64,000 nucleotides of DNA, from the NCBI GenBank assembly GCA_963790585.1, contig CAWBOY010000002.1, forward strand, positions 372,001 to 436,000, given 5' to 3'. Positions 36,908-45,352 of this stretch are shown here, piece after piece (positions within the stretch are counted from its first letter, which is position 1; every line of letters begins with the position of its first letter). This stretch comes from CAWBOY01 sp963790585 (GTDB taxonomy: Bacteria; Planctomycetota; Planctomycetia; Gemmatales; Gemmataceae). The translations under genes and the position numbers were made by a program. Below the pieces are notes generated by a model that did no database searches, was not told the origin of the DNA, and saw only the letters and a list, made by a program, of their open reading frames with translations.

Positions 36908-38302
36908 TCACTCAAAATACCGAGGACCCGATAGGACGGTTCGGCGATCCACTTTGTTCTTTACTTCCTGCGCATCCAGAGCGAACAACGGACTAATCTC
37001 CAGCGGATGCGTGACCGACCCGTCTGCGCTTCGTGGCACCTTCACGCCAGCGGACTCCAGCCAAGACGCCGCCAGGTTTCGCAGTGCCTGGTCGACCGTC
37101 GCCGCCGAGTCTTCGCCGGTCGCGTTCTTCAACGGCGCGAATTCTTCGGCGCGGGGTTTCCACAACGATCCAGCGATCGGCGAGGGGCAGCGCATCGAAG
37201 ATGAAGCGCTCGAACTTGAGGGCGTTCTCCGCTGTCGGCTGGACTGGGTTTCCAGAATCGTCGACGTGGGCGACCTTCTTCGCGCGACATGGAACGGCAT
37301 CTGGCTTGGTCCGCTGGTAATTCGGTCGAGGAATGCCGTCTCGAAAAAGTGAATGGCGGGGCTGCCCGCCCATAGGCGAAGTCGGCCGTTGGCATCGGTC
37401 GCGGTCATCAGGTCCTTGGGTAGGTCGATGTATTCGATGATGGTGCAGCGCCCGTTGACGCTGGCGAAAACACCCATTCGTTCGGAAGCGTCGCGCTTGG
37501 CGACGACGCGCGAAGAGGCCTCGGACTTGTGTTTGAGATGATGGCCGAGAAACGTGGGGTCGGCAATTTTGACGAGCGGATTATCTACTTGAAAATAAAA
37601 GATGTGATGAACGCCGCGCTTATACATTTTCTCCAGCAGACCGCTCTTCGCCAGGGCTGTCAGCGTTCCGCCATGACCGTCGGGACTGACGAATAGTTTT
37701 CCCGGTTTTTCAAACAAAAGCCGACCGGTGTTCAAATCGAGCGTCGGCATCCCGCCCTGCTGGAAGAAGAATACTTCCGCCGGCGGCAGGCCGAAGTATT
37801 TGTGGTCTTTGAAAAACGCTTCCGTCTCCGCATGTGTCGCGGGGCTCGTCATCACTAGCAGCGGAATCGCTTTGCCGTAACGCCGGCTTTGAGCCAGCAC
37901 CTTTTCCGCGTGTATCTGAAATAGCGTCTTTCGGCTCACTGGGCCGACCGGATACATGCCCTTGGGATGTTCAAAACCCAGCCGACTCCCTTGGCCGCCA
38001 GCAACTACCAACGCCGCGACCTCGCCGCGGCGCAAGGCCTCTTCGCCGAGCGATTTCGCGGCCGCGTCGTCCGGCGAATTCGCTGGGATGACGGGCACCG
38101 GCAAGATCTTCGACGGGTCGGGCAAAGCGAATTTCTCATCGCGCAACGCGAACAGGCGCGGCAAGCCGGCGATGTCGACCGCGGTCAATTGCTCCAGCAA
38201 CGCTTTCCGCCCAGCATCATCGAGACGTTCCCAGGCGGCGATGACATGGGATTGATTGGTCTTTTCTAATGCGTGGCGGATTGTGTCCGGAAGGGTGAGC
38301 AT
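36908..38302 (-). CDS. UDP-sugar pyrophosphorylase (UDPGP family), with compensated frameshift pair
   Basis: A 464-residue nucleotidyltransferase that makes UDP-GlcNAc or UDP-glucose from UTP and the sugar 1-phosphate. The nucleotide loop ALVVAGGQGSRLGFEHPKGM, QQGGMPTLDL, VSPDGHGGTLTAL and FYFQVDNPLVKIADP are diagnostic of the UAP/UGP family. One open frame spans the gene, but between about 37155 and 37283 it gives a low-quality Ser/Arg-rich stretch, while another frame gives AKKVAHVDDSGNPVQPTAEN and FERFIFDALPLADRWIVVE, the true family sequence. Two extra bases (CG) at 37281-37286 and two missing near 37149-37154 explain it. The translated product as given is therefore wrong over about 43 residues. 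Confidence 0.88.
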   Translation of the reverse strand: MLTLPDTIRHALEKTNQSHVIAAWERLDDAGRKALLEQLTAVDIAGLPRLFALRDEKFALPDPSKILPVPVIPANSPDDAAAKSLGEEALRRGEVAALVVAGGQGSRLGFEHPKGMYPVGPVSRKTLFQIHAEKVLAQSRRYGKAIPLLVMTSPATHAETEAFFKDHKYFGLPPAEVFFFQQGGMPTLDLNTGRLLFEKPGKLFVSPDGHGGTLTALAKSGLLEKMYKRGVHHIFYFQVDNPLVKIADPTFLGHHLKHKSEASSRVVAKRDASERMGVFASVNGRCTIIEYIDLPKDLMTATDANGRLRLWAGSPAIHFFETAFLDRITSGPSQMPFHVARRRSPTSTILETQSSRQRRTPSSSSASSSMRCPSPIAGSLWKPRAEEFAPLKNATGEDSAATVDQALRNLAASWLESAGVKVPRSADGSVTHPLEISPLFALDAQEVKNKVDRRTVLSGPRYFE

Positions 38303-38360
38303 AGGTACTATTCCTGGGCTGAAGAAATGGGATTAATCTTGCGCGGTAGAATCGCTGGCA

Positions 38361-38400
38361 TTTTGGCGAGCCGGGAGCTCACGCTCCCGGCTCGCCAAAA
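38361..38400. repeat. Perfect 40-base palindrome
   Basis: Arms TTTTGGCGAGCCGGGAGC and GCTCCCGGCTCGCCAAAA are perfectly inverted around a central TCAC. It lies 30 bases beyond the stop of the minus-strand dehydrogenase gene, and with TTTT at both ends it is a good terminator candidate. Confidence 0.65.
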
Positions 38401-38430
38401 TACCAGTTTTCCGAATCGCTCTTAACTCGC

Positions 38431-39996
38431 TCAGTTCGACGCTTCAGCCGCTGGGTCCTTACCATTGACCCAAGGCCCTTCCAGTTTCTGGTAGTCCGGT
38501 GGTGTCAGCGTGCTGCCGCTGTCGCCGCCCTGCCAGCCGATGATTTGGTGCGGCTTGCCGCGCTTCTTGCTGACGGCTTCGAGCTTCGTCGCCCAGCTGG
38601 AGTCGGCTTCCTTGGGAGCGCGCTTTTGCTCGTCCCACACGAAGACTTTGCCTTCGCGGTAACTGCGGACGCCCATGTTCACAGTCGAGAACGCCGCCGC
38701 TCCAAGTTCTGGGGTGCTTAGCGTGTTGCGATTGCCGGCAGCCACGCAGGAGATGAAGTTTTCCCACAGAGCGTAGGTCGCTGTTTCTTCCAGCTTCGGC
38801 TTGTCCTTGTATTTCGGACTCTTGAAGGTGTGGATCGGCGCGGAGAAGCCGCCTTGCGGCTTTTGGGCGCCGCCGCTGATCTCTTGAGCGAAGACTTCGA
38901 AGCCGCGAATATAGTCGCCGTTGATGTCCGGGCTGAATCGGATGGTGGCGAGGCGGCCACGAATCATTTCGCCCAGCTGGGTGCTGTTGCACATTGTCGC
39001 GGAGATGATGACCTGGCAACCTTCGTTGTAGTCGGCCACGACGGTTGCGACGTCGGGAACATCGCGGTTGTCGTATTCCAAATAAAGACCGCCGCCGCCG
39101 ACTACACGTCCTGGGAAGCGTACGCCCATTGCCGAGATCAAGTGCGTCGTCTGATGTACGAAGAGGTCGGTGAACATGCCGCCGCCGAATGGCCAGTAGC
39201 AGCGCCATTGAGCCCAGATGGCGCGATCGAACGGCACTTCTTTCGGAGTTGGCCCGAGCTTGTGGCCGACGCACTCAAACTTGTGGCCGAGCCACATATC
39301 CCAGTCGATCGTTTTCGGCGTCATGCCTTTCTTGAGCGGGTAGTAGCGCCATTGGCCAACAATCGAGTTTCGATAGTAGCTTGTCTGGCCCTGGAGAACG
39401 TGGCCAATTTTACCGGAGCGAATGTATTCGTTGGCTTCGCCCCAGGTTGGGTCGGCCATCGACTGGACGCCGACGGTCATGACGCGATTATTCTTGACGG
39501 CGGCATCGGTGACGGCGATCGCTTCATCGATCGTCCGCGTCATCGGCTTTTCGCAATAGACGTGTTTCTTGGCATCCAAGGCGTCGATGCACATGCGCGC
39601 GTGCCAATGGTCGGGCGTTGCCACGACCACGGCGTCGACATCCTTTTGATCGAGGATGACGCGATAATCTTTCGACACCTTGGTCTTGTCGTTGACATCA
39701 ATACCGCAGCGCTTGGCGGTTGGGTAAAGTCCGCGGCCCTTGCCGCTGCCCAACTCGGCGTCGCCGTCCCAAACGTCGCAGACGGCGACGGGGACGATGC
39801 CCTTTTTCTCGTCGCGCATTTGCAGGATCACATCGACATGCTGCTGGCAACGGCCGCCAACTCCGAGGAACCCGACGCGCAGAGCTTCGTTGGCTCCTAT
39901 AGCACGTTCATAGCTTGCCGCACTCAACGCCAGTGCCGATGCGCCGACGGCAGTCGTCTTGAGAAAGCCTCGTCGATTCACATTTTGATCCGACAT
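38431..39996 (-). CDS. Gfo/Idh/MocA family oxidoreductase with twin-arginine signal
   Basis: A 521-residue exported dehydrogenase-type protein. The N-terminus NRRGFLKTTAVGASALALS is a canonical Tat signal (RRxFLK). The Rossmann part starts LRVGFLGVGGRCQQHVDVIL and the EKP motif is HVYCEKPMTRTIDEAIAVTD. The C-terminal domain contains GGMFTDLFVHQTTHLISAMG, with His residues typical of the family's active site. Substrates are sugars or sugar acids, with NAD(P) as cofactor, but specificity cannot be read. It is a distant paralogue of the gene at 27.5 kb. A perfect 40-base palindrome follows its stop. Confidence 0.88.
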   Translation of the reverse strand: MSDQNVNRRGFLKTTAVGASALALSAASYERAIGANEALRVGFLGVGGRCQQHVDVILQMRDEKKGIVPVAVCDVWDGDAELGSGKGRGLYPTAKRCGIDVNDKTKVSKDYRVILDQKDVDAVVVATPDHWHARMCIDALDAKKHVYCEKPMTRTIDEAIAVTDAAVKNNRVMTVGVQSMADPTWGEANEYIRSGKIGHVLQGQTSYYRNSIVGQWRYYPLKKGMTPKTIDWDMWLGHKFECVGHKLGPTPKEVPFDRAIWAQWRCYWPFGGGMFTDLFVHQTTHLISAMGVRFPGRVVGGGGLYLEYDNRDVPDVATVVADYNEGCQVIISATMCNSTQLGEMIRGRLATIRFSPDINGDYIRGFEVFAQEISGGAQKPQGGFSAPIHTFKSPKYKDKPKLEETATYALWENFISCVAAGNRNTLSTPELGAAAFSTVNMGVRSYREGKVFVWDEQKRAPKEADSSWATKLEAVSKKRGKPHQIIGWQGGDSGSTLTPPDYQKLEGPWVNGKDPAAEASN

Positions 39997-40045
39997 TTAA
40001 AAACCTCCATTAGGGAGAGCATTTGGTATCAAAGCTAAATGTTGT

Positions 40046-40790
40046 TCACTTCTTTTTCTGTTCGAGGAGCCAGGTATACAGTTCCTTGGTGGCGTAGGCT
40101 TTGTCCCATGAGTTATGGCCGACGCCGGCATACTCGTCATACTTTGGCATCGCGCCCGCTTTTTTTAGGGCTTCCATCATCTTGCGAGACATATCGACGT
40201 TCACCGTCGGATCCGCACGCGCCATGAAAACACCAAACCGGGATATTCTTGATCGCCTCGGCGACTTCCGTTTCCTTACCACGAGCCCCGCCGCACACCG
40301 GCACGATCGCCGCCCAGCGCTCGGGATATTTCGCGGCCACGCTCCAAGTGCCGAATCCGCCCATCGATAGACCGGTCAGATACTCGCGCTTCTTATCGAT
40401 TTTGTATTCCTTTTCGACTTCGTCGAGAATGGCTAACGCGCGATTCGCATCCGGCGAGCCGGCCTGCCAGTTGCGTTTTTGCGACTGAGGGAAGATGGCG
40501 AAGAAGGGAAAGCTCTTCTCGTTCTTCTTAATCGCCGGCCCGAGACCCGTGGCTGCTTGCTTCTTGCCGTCGTCGCCAGTCTCGCCGCTGCCGTGCAAAA
40601 AGAGAATAACGGGATATTCTTTATCGCCCTTGTAGTCATGTGGCACGAAGAGGACATACTTCGCCTCTTTGCCATCGGGGTCCTTGAAAACGCGATCAAG
40701 GAAGCCGGTCTTGGCTCCCTGGGCTTGAACGCTGCTCGGCAGCAACAGGAGGCACGCAAGGAGACCCCAGCGAAGTGACTGCTTTTTCAT
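40046..40790 (-). CDS. Secreted alpha/beta-hydrolase, esterase/phospholipase type (frameshifted)
   Basis: About 247 residues. The start MKKQSLRWGLLACLLLLPSS is a good signal peptide; further upstream codons are unlikely. YVLFVPHDYKGDKEYPVILF, LHGSGETGDDGKK, and EYLTGLSMGGFGTWSVAAKY (nucleophile Ser in GLSMGG) mark the PHB-depolymerase/feruloyl-esterase-like group common in planctomycetes. The frame breaks near 40224-40230; bridging gives the acid residue block ADPTVNVDMSRKMMEAL and then GVGHNSWDKAY with the catalytic His. It may remove acyl or aryl esters from polysaccharides outside the cytoplasm; this is inferred. Confidence 0.78.
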
Positions 40791-40905
40791 TTCGACATCC
40801 TCGGAGAGATTGGGTGCGAAGCGCAACGGATGATCGATAACCTATCATAGCGGCAGAGCAACCGCCACGGTCTGAATCAAAAAAACGAGCGAATGCGGCC
40901 CTAGA

Positions 40906-41067
40906 GCGGTTCTCCGTGACACTGCATATTTCTACAGGGCAGTCGTGCCCGGGGTCGGTACTCCGACCCCGGTTTAGCCCGAGCTTCTTCCGAGAACCGG
41001 GGTCGGATTACCGACCCCGGCCACGACCCTCAAACGATAGGGCATGCAATGTCACGGTAAACCGTTC
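40906..41067. repeat. Palindromic element P1, copy 5 with variant ends
   Basis: The core has the P1 arms (CCCGGGGTCGGTACTCCGAC and its inverse with GGATTACC) and the TTTAGCCCGAGC loop in the same orientation as copy 3. The outer ends differ: GCGGTTCTCCGTGACACTGC on the left and its inverse with GTCACGGTAAACCGTTC on the right. The right end stops two bases before the stop codon of rfbD. Confidence 0.78.
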
Positions 41068-41069
41068 CA

Positions 41070-41936
41070 TCATTGCTTTTCGACGCGCGCCTGAAGATAC
41101 GCTGCGAGCGCTTTGCGCCAGGGGCGCATCGGCTCGAGGCCGGCCGAGCGTAACGCCGTCGACTCCAACACGCTATAAGCCGGCCGGCGCGCGGCCGCCG
41201 AATAGTTATCACTGCTGATCGGCTTGATGTCGGCTTTTAGCCCGGCCATCTCAAAAATTGTCTGGGCGAACTCGTACCAGGTACAAGCGCCCGAGTTCGT
41301 GACGTGGTACAGTCCGGTTGCCCCGGAGTTCACGAGCGCGACGGTTGTCGCGGCCAGATCTTCAGTAAATGTCGGCGTGCAACATTGGTCATAGACCACT
41401 CGCAGCGGCTTGTTTTGGCTGGCGACCTTGAGCATTGTCTCGACAAAGTTGCCGCCCTTACCGCCGCTGCCATGCAACCCATAAAGCCCGCAGGTGCGAA
41501 TGACGAGATGCTTGGAACAGATGGAACGAACGAAGTATTCGCCCGACAGTTTGCTGAGGCCATAAACATTGACGGGGCCAGGGGTATCCGACTCGGTCCA
41601 CGGAGTTCGCCGCAGCGCGTCCAAACCGAAGACGTGATCGGTGCTGAAATGGACCAGCACGCAATCCAAATCGCGGCACAACCTGGCCAGCTCGCGCACA
41701 CCCCATGTGTTGACGGCGAAACAAGCTTCTGGCTCGCTCTCCGCGCGGTCAACAAAATTGTAGGCGGCGCAATTGACGACAAGAGTTGGGTGAAGCTCAC
41801 GAAGTGTTTCGCCCAACAAATCGGGCCGCGTGAGATCGCCGCCGGCCGTGCGCGTGAGCGGATAGACCTCTCCGCGAAGGCGTGGCGTTAGATCGCGGCC
41901 GAGTTGTCCCTGGGATCCGAGCACGACGGTTCGCAT
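41070..41936 (-). CDS. rfbD: dTDP-4-dehydrorhamnose reductase
   Basis: A 288-residue short-chain reductase that makes dTDP-L-rhamnose from the 4-keto sugar with NADPH. It begins MRTVVLGSQGQLGRDLTPRL (GxxGxLG nucleotide loop), has VVNCAAYNFVDRAESEPEAC, LVHFSTDHVFGLD, and the catalytic VNVYGLSKLSGEY (YxxxK). The C-terminal substrate part includes YHVTNSGACTWYEFAQTIF. The family match is clear. The usual rfbA, rfbB and rfbC are not next to it; a GalE-like epimerase lies 13 kb away. Confidence 0.9.
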   Translation of the reverse strand: MRTVVLGSQGQLGRDLTPRLRGEVYPLTRTAGGDLTRPDLLGETLRELHPTLVVNCAAYNFVDRAESEPEACFAVNTWGVRELARLCRDLDCVLVHFSTDHVFGLDALRRTPWTESDTPGPVNVYGLSKLSGEYFVRSICSKHLVIRTCGLYGLHGSGGKGGNFVETMLKVASQNKPLRVVYDQCCTPTFTEDLAATTVALVNSGATGLYHVTNSGACTWYEFAQTIFEMAGLKADIKPISSDNYSAAARRPAYSVLESTALRSAGLEPMRPWRKALAAYLQARVEKQ

Positions 41937-42010
41937 GGGACTTCCTTTGTCCGTGGGCTCAATTTCGCGTTCGTCTGGTTGTAAGTATAGGAATCTGTCG
42001 ATCCAATTAA

Positions 42011-42148
42011 GAGCCTATCCGAAAAGTTGCGTCTCCCCTCCGGTGGTGTCGCTTCGCTCAACCACCGGCTAATGGCGGCGACTCCTACGGGGTCGATTCG
42101 GCGTTTGGTAGCATCCCGGAGGGATGCCTGCTATTAGCCGGTGGCTCG
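42011..42148. repeat. Long palindrome family P2, copy 2 (right end truncated)
   Basis: It shares with copy 1 the left arm GCGTCTCCCCTCCGGTGGTG and the CACCGGCTAATGGCGG / TATTAGCCGGTG second arms with the inner GCATCCCGGAGGGATGC hairpin, but the right outer arm is missing. It lies upstream of the LRR gene within the gap to rfbD. Confidence 0.8.
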
Positions 42149-42256
42149 TTTCTCGACAAGAATTTTGTTTACAAACGGTCTCGATATTGGAAAGATGAGT
42201 CCGGTGGCGGCCGCCCGAGAAAAAGGCTGCGGATTTTTGTTAACGGAGTTTCAGCG

Positions 42257-43903
42257 ATGAAATTTGACATAGCATCTCCGCCTGCTCCGACCTTTAAAAG
42301 TCCGAACCAGCGCGCCTTGGTTTCTCATATGCATGCGCCAATTTACATAATTTTAGCGTGCGCGCTCCTATGGCTGGTCTGTCCGCCCAGTCAAAAATGT
42401 TACGCTTTTGGCAACGAGGACAAGGAAAATGAAACTGCAGTCCTAGCATTAACGAGGCTAGGATGTGAAGTTTCGGAGAAAAACAATCAAACCCGTGTCA
42501 GCGCGTATGCTGAAGATCGTGACGCAGATACGTGTAAAGCCATCGAAGCCAATCTGGTGAAGTTACGCCATTTGACCTCACTATCGTTTAGTTGCGAAAA
42601 ATGGACCGCTACCAGACTAAAAACCATAAGCCGTCTGACCACTCTCCAAAGGCTCGGTCTATTTGGCGACGAGCTGAGAGATGCTGATCTCAAGGAACTA
42701 TTTCCCCTCACTCAACTGCAGCGATTGAGGATCTCGTCCAAGTTCGTGACCGACGAAGGAATCAGGAACCTGTCCACGCTTCCTATCATTAAGTTGGAAC
42801 TGCATCGCATGAAAATCACTCCTGCAATCATACGCCGCCTCCAAGCATTGCCCAATCTGGGGGAGCTTATACTTGAGGCCGTGGATCTGCCGGCCGAGAG
42901 TGTTGCGGAGATGGTCAACCTAAGGAAATTAAAAGCGCTCGTCCTGAGATCACACGAATTAGACGAGGCAGCAATTAGTGCATTAGGAACATTATCGGAG
43001 TTGCGCGAACTAGACATAAACGATACCAATGCCACAGAAGATTCAATAGTTCATTTCGGCGCCATGACTGGGCTTCGGTCTCTCAATATGGACGGGTTGG
43101 GCATATCGGACGGCGCCATCAAAGCACTCTCCACGCTCACGGAGCTGCGCGAGCTTAGGATCAATGCGACGGGCATCACGGAGGCTTGCGCACCGGATTT
43201 GAAGAAACTTACCAAACTCCGGATCCTGTGTGTAGGAGGAACGCGGATCCGCGGCGAAGTGATGAAGAGTATCGGTACATTATCTGAATTGGAGGAATTG
43301 AGTCTCTATACCACGCTAATTGGTGAAGAATTGGCCGAGATCAAGAAGCTGGATCGTCTCAGAGTGCTTGATTTGACCAACGCAAAGGTGGGCGATTCTG
43401 ATATGAGTCAAATAGGCGGTCTCTCGCGCTTGGAGGAGCTTAATTTGTCTGGCACTAACGTCGGAAATGACGGAGTTGCCAAGTTAACACAGCTAACAGC
43501 GCTTAGGAAACTTGTGCTCGACGGTACTAAGATTCGCACAGGTGTTGGTAAGTTTCTGGCGAATTTAAGAGAATTGCGAATGCTTGACGTGTCAGGTACT
43601 AAATTCGATGATACGGACTTGGACAGTTTGTCCGTCATTTCTTCGTTGGTTGAATTACGCCTGGGATATACAGCAATTTCCGACAAGGGAGGTTCTGTGC
43701 TTGTGAAGTTTAGCCAGCTTCGCATGCTCGTGATCTGGGGAACGAAGATTACCGACGCGAGCGTGAAGAGTTTGTGCCAGCTAAAGTCGCTGCGGAGTCT
43801 GGATATTTCGGATGAATTAATTACAGACTCCGGTTTTGCTCAGCTACGAGCCGCCCTTCCAGGTTGCGACATTTATAGGCGGGTGCGACGCGGCGGGAAA
43901 TAA
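42257..43903 (+). CDS. Exported leucine-rich-repeat protein
   Basis: A 548-residue protein with a signal or anchor segment (IYIILACALLWLVCPPSQ) after a long N-terminal region, then about 17 leucine-rich repeats of 23-24 residues to the C-terminus, of the type LRELDINDTNATEDSI and LEELNLSGTNVGNDGV. This resembles the cysteine-containing/ribonuclease-inhibitor-like class common in planctomycetes. GGAG about ten bases before ATG supports the start. The coding DNA is clearly more AT-rich than its neighbours. LRR proteins bind other proteins; the partner here is unknown. Confidence 0.82.
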   Translation: MKFDIASPPAPTFKSPNQRALVSHMHAPIYIILACALLWLVCPPSQKCYAFGNEDKENETAVLALTRLGCEVSEKNNQTRVSAYAEDRDADTCKAIEANLVKLRHLTSLSFSCEKWTATRLKTISRLTTLQRLGLFGDELRDADLKELFPLTQLQRLRISSKFVTDEGIRNLSTLPIIKLELHRMKITPAIIRRLQALPNLGELILEAVDLPAESVAEMVNLRKLKALVLRSHELDEAAISALGTLSELRELDINDTNATEDSIVHFGAMTGLRSLNMDGLGISDGAIKALSTLTELRELRINATGITEACAPDLKKLTKLRILCVGGTRIRGEVMKSIGTLSELEELSLYTTLIGEELAEIKKLDRLRVLDLTNAKVGDSDMSQIGGLSRLEELNLSGTNVGNDGVAKLTQLTALRKLVLDGTKIRTGVGKFLANLRELRMLDVSGTKFDDTDLDSLSVISSLVELRLGYTAISDKGGSVLVKFSQLRMLVIWGTKITDASVKSLCQLKSLRSLDISDELITDSGFAQLRAALPGCDIYRRVRRGGK

Positions 43904-44319
43904 AAGACCTGCGCATGGCTCCAATTTGACCGATGCGAAGGACGGAAAGGCGCGTCGAAATCAACCGGAAATCAACTTGGACGCGTCTCATTTCACAGAT
44001 TTTCGCAAGAAACGCATCTAATTGACTCACCGAAGTCGCGTTTTTCACTGGTCCGCATTTTCCCTTGCCTCGGTGCGTTGTTACCAGAGGAAAATCTGAT
44101 ATACCTTTAGCTTCGCCACGATGCCCTCGGCGCCAAACTTGGCAATACTTAATATGTGTTGACATAAGGTATTACTTCATAGTAGTTTACGACGATTCTA
44201 AGTTCCGCCAACGTTGGCGATGCTTAGAATCGTTGGCAATCCTTAGAATGGACTCCCGACGCCGAGGGGTGTCCTTTTTCCAAGATGTGTACGACAAGAG
44301 TTGAGAGGTACCGCCGGCC
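43904..44319. other. Intergenic gap after the LRR gene
   Basis: A 416-base stretch with one palindrome near its right end and no ORF, RNA gene or promoter that I can support. The AT content is similar to the LRR gene on its left. Confidence 0.45.
44194..44249. repeat. CTAAG/CCGCCAACG palindrome pair, copy 2
   Basis: GATTCTAAGTTCCGCCAACG is followed by its inverse with GTTGGCGATGCTTAGAATC, then a further CGTTGGCAATCCTTAGAA. Related to the unit at 7015-7132 by the shared TCTAAG and CCGCCAACGTTGG motifs. Confidence 0.65.
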
Positions 44320-45276
44320 ATGCGCGATTATTCCGTCAATCTTGAAGACATCCACGCCGCGGCGCGACGGTTGTTCGGCGTCGTGCATCGGACGCCAATA
44401 GCGACGTGTACAACATTGAATCAAATGTCCGGCCGGGAGTTGTTTTTCAAGTGTGAGAATTTGCAAAAGGTCGGCGCCTACAAGTTTCGCGGGGCGTGCA
44501 ACGCCATCGCCCAGCTCGACGCGGCGGCGGCTCCGCGCGGGGTGGTGACGCATAGCTCTGGCAATCATGCGCAAGCTTTGGCGTTAGCCGCGAAACTGCG
44601 CGGCATTCCGGCTCATATCGTCATGCCTGAAAATGCGTCGGCGGTCAAGCGTCGTGCCGTGGTTGGCTACGGCGGCAACGTTGTGTCGTGCGCTAACACG
44701 CTCGAAGCGCGCGAGTCCACTGCCGCGGCCGTCCAGGCAAAAACTGGCGCGACGATGATCCCGCCTTACGATCATCCTCACATCATCGCGGGCCAAGGCA
44801 CCGTTGTTTTGGAAATGTTAGAAGAGATTCCCGATCTTGACGCGATCGTCTGCCCCGTCGGCGGGGGCGGGCTGCTGTCGGGAACCGCGTTGGCGATCCG
44901 CGAACTCAACCCCAAAATTCGCGTCATTGCCGCCGAGCCCCTCGGAGCGAACGACGCGGCCCGGTCCAAAGCCGCCGGAGAATTCATGCCACAGACGGGA
45001 CCGAAGACGATCGCCGACGGCTTGCGGTCGAGCCTTGGAACGTTGACCTGGCCTGTCCTCCGCGATTTGGTCGAGCGCGTCGTCACCGTGCGCGAGGACG
45101 AGATCGTTCAAGCGATGCGTTTGAGCTGGGAACGTGCCAAGATGTTCATTGAAGTGAGTTCGGCGGTAGCGGTGGCGGCGGTGATGACTGAGGAATTCCG
45201 AGGGCTCGCGGGCCTGAACCGCGTCGGCGTGATCTTGAGTGGCGGCAACGTCGATCTCGACGCGCTTCCGTGGTGA
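44320..45276 (+). CDS. Threonine dehydratase / serine racemase-type PLP enzyme
   Basis: A 318-residue PLP-dependent fold type II enzyme. The PLP lysine is Lys55 in KVGAYKFRGACNAI, followed by SSGNHAQALALAAKLRGIPA and VMPENASAVKRRAVVGYGG. The Gly-rich phosphate loop is VGGGGLLSGTALAI. It lacks the regulatory ACT domain of biosynthetic IlvA, so it may be a catabolic threonine dehydratase or a serine racemase. It ends with VILSGGNVDLDALPW, typical of the family. It converges with the heme gene across a repeat; no other amino-acid genes are adjacent. Confidence 0.9.
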   Translation: MRDYSVNLEDIHAAARRLFGVVHRTPIATCTTLNQMSGRELFFKCENLQKVGAYKFRGACNAIAQLDAAAAPRGVVTHSSGNHAQALALAAKLRGIPAHIVMPENASAVKRRAVVGYGGNVVSCANTLEARESTAAAVQAKTGATMIPPYDHPHIIAGQGTVVLEMLEEIPDLDAIVCPVGGGGLLSGTALAIRELNPKIRVIAAEPLGANDAARSKAAGEFMPQTGPKTIADGLRSSLGTLTWPVLRDLVERVVTVREDEIVQAMRLSWERAKMFIEVSSAVAVAAVMTEEFRGLAGLNRVGVILSGGNVDLDALPW

Positions 45277-45284
45277 GGCTGTTT

Positions 45285-45352
45285 TTATAAAGCCGCCGAC
45301 TTGCCGGCGGTGTTCGGAGGGGCTCCGCCGGCAAGCCGGCGGCTATATAAAT
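45285..45352. repeat. TATATAGCCGCCGGC palindrome overlapping the heme-gene end
   Basis: Arms AAAGCCGCCGACTTGCCGGC and GCCGGCAAGCCGGCGGCTAT with TTTATA/TATAAA ends. The same family is seen at 15.5 and 52.4 kb. This copy runs into the coding region of the minus-strand heme gene and encodes its last 20 residues. Confidence 0.75.

Noticed and set aside
38830..40038. 402-codon open frame opposite the second Gfo/Idh/MocA gene
   Set aside because: A shadow of the GC-rich coding strand; no recognised motifs, while the minus-strand gene has Tat signal and EKP motif.
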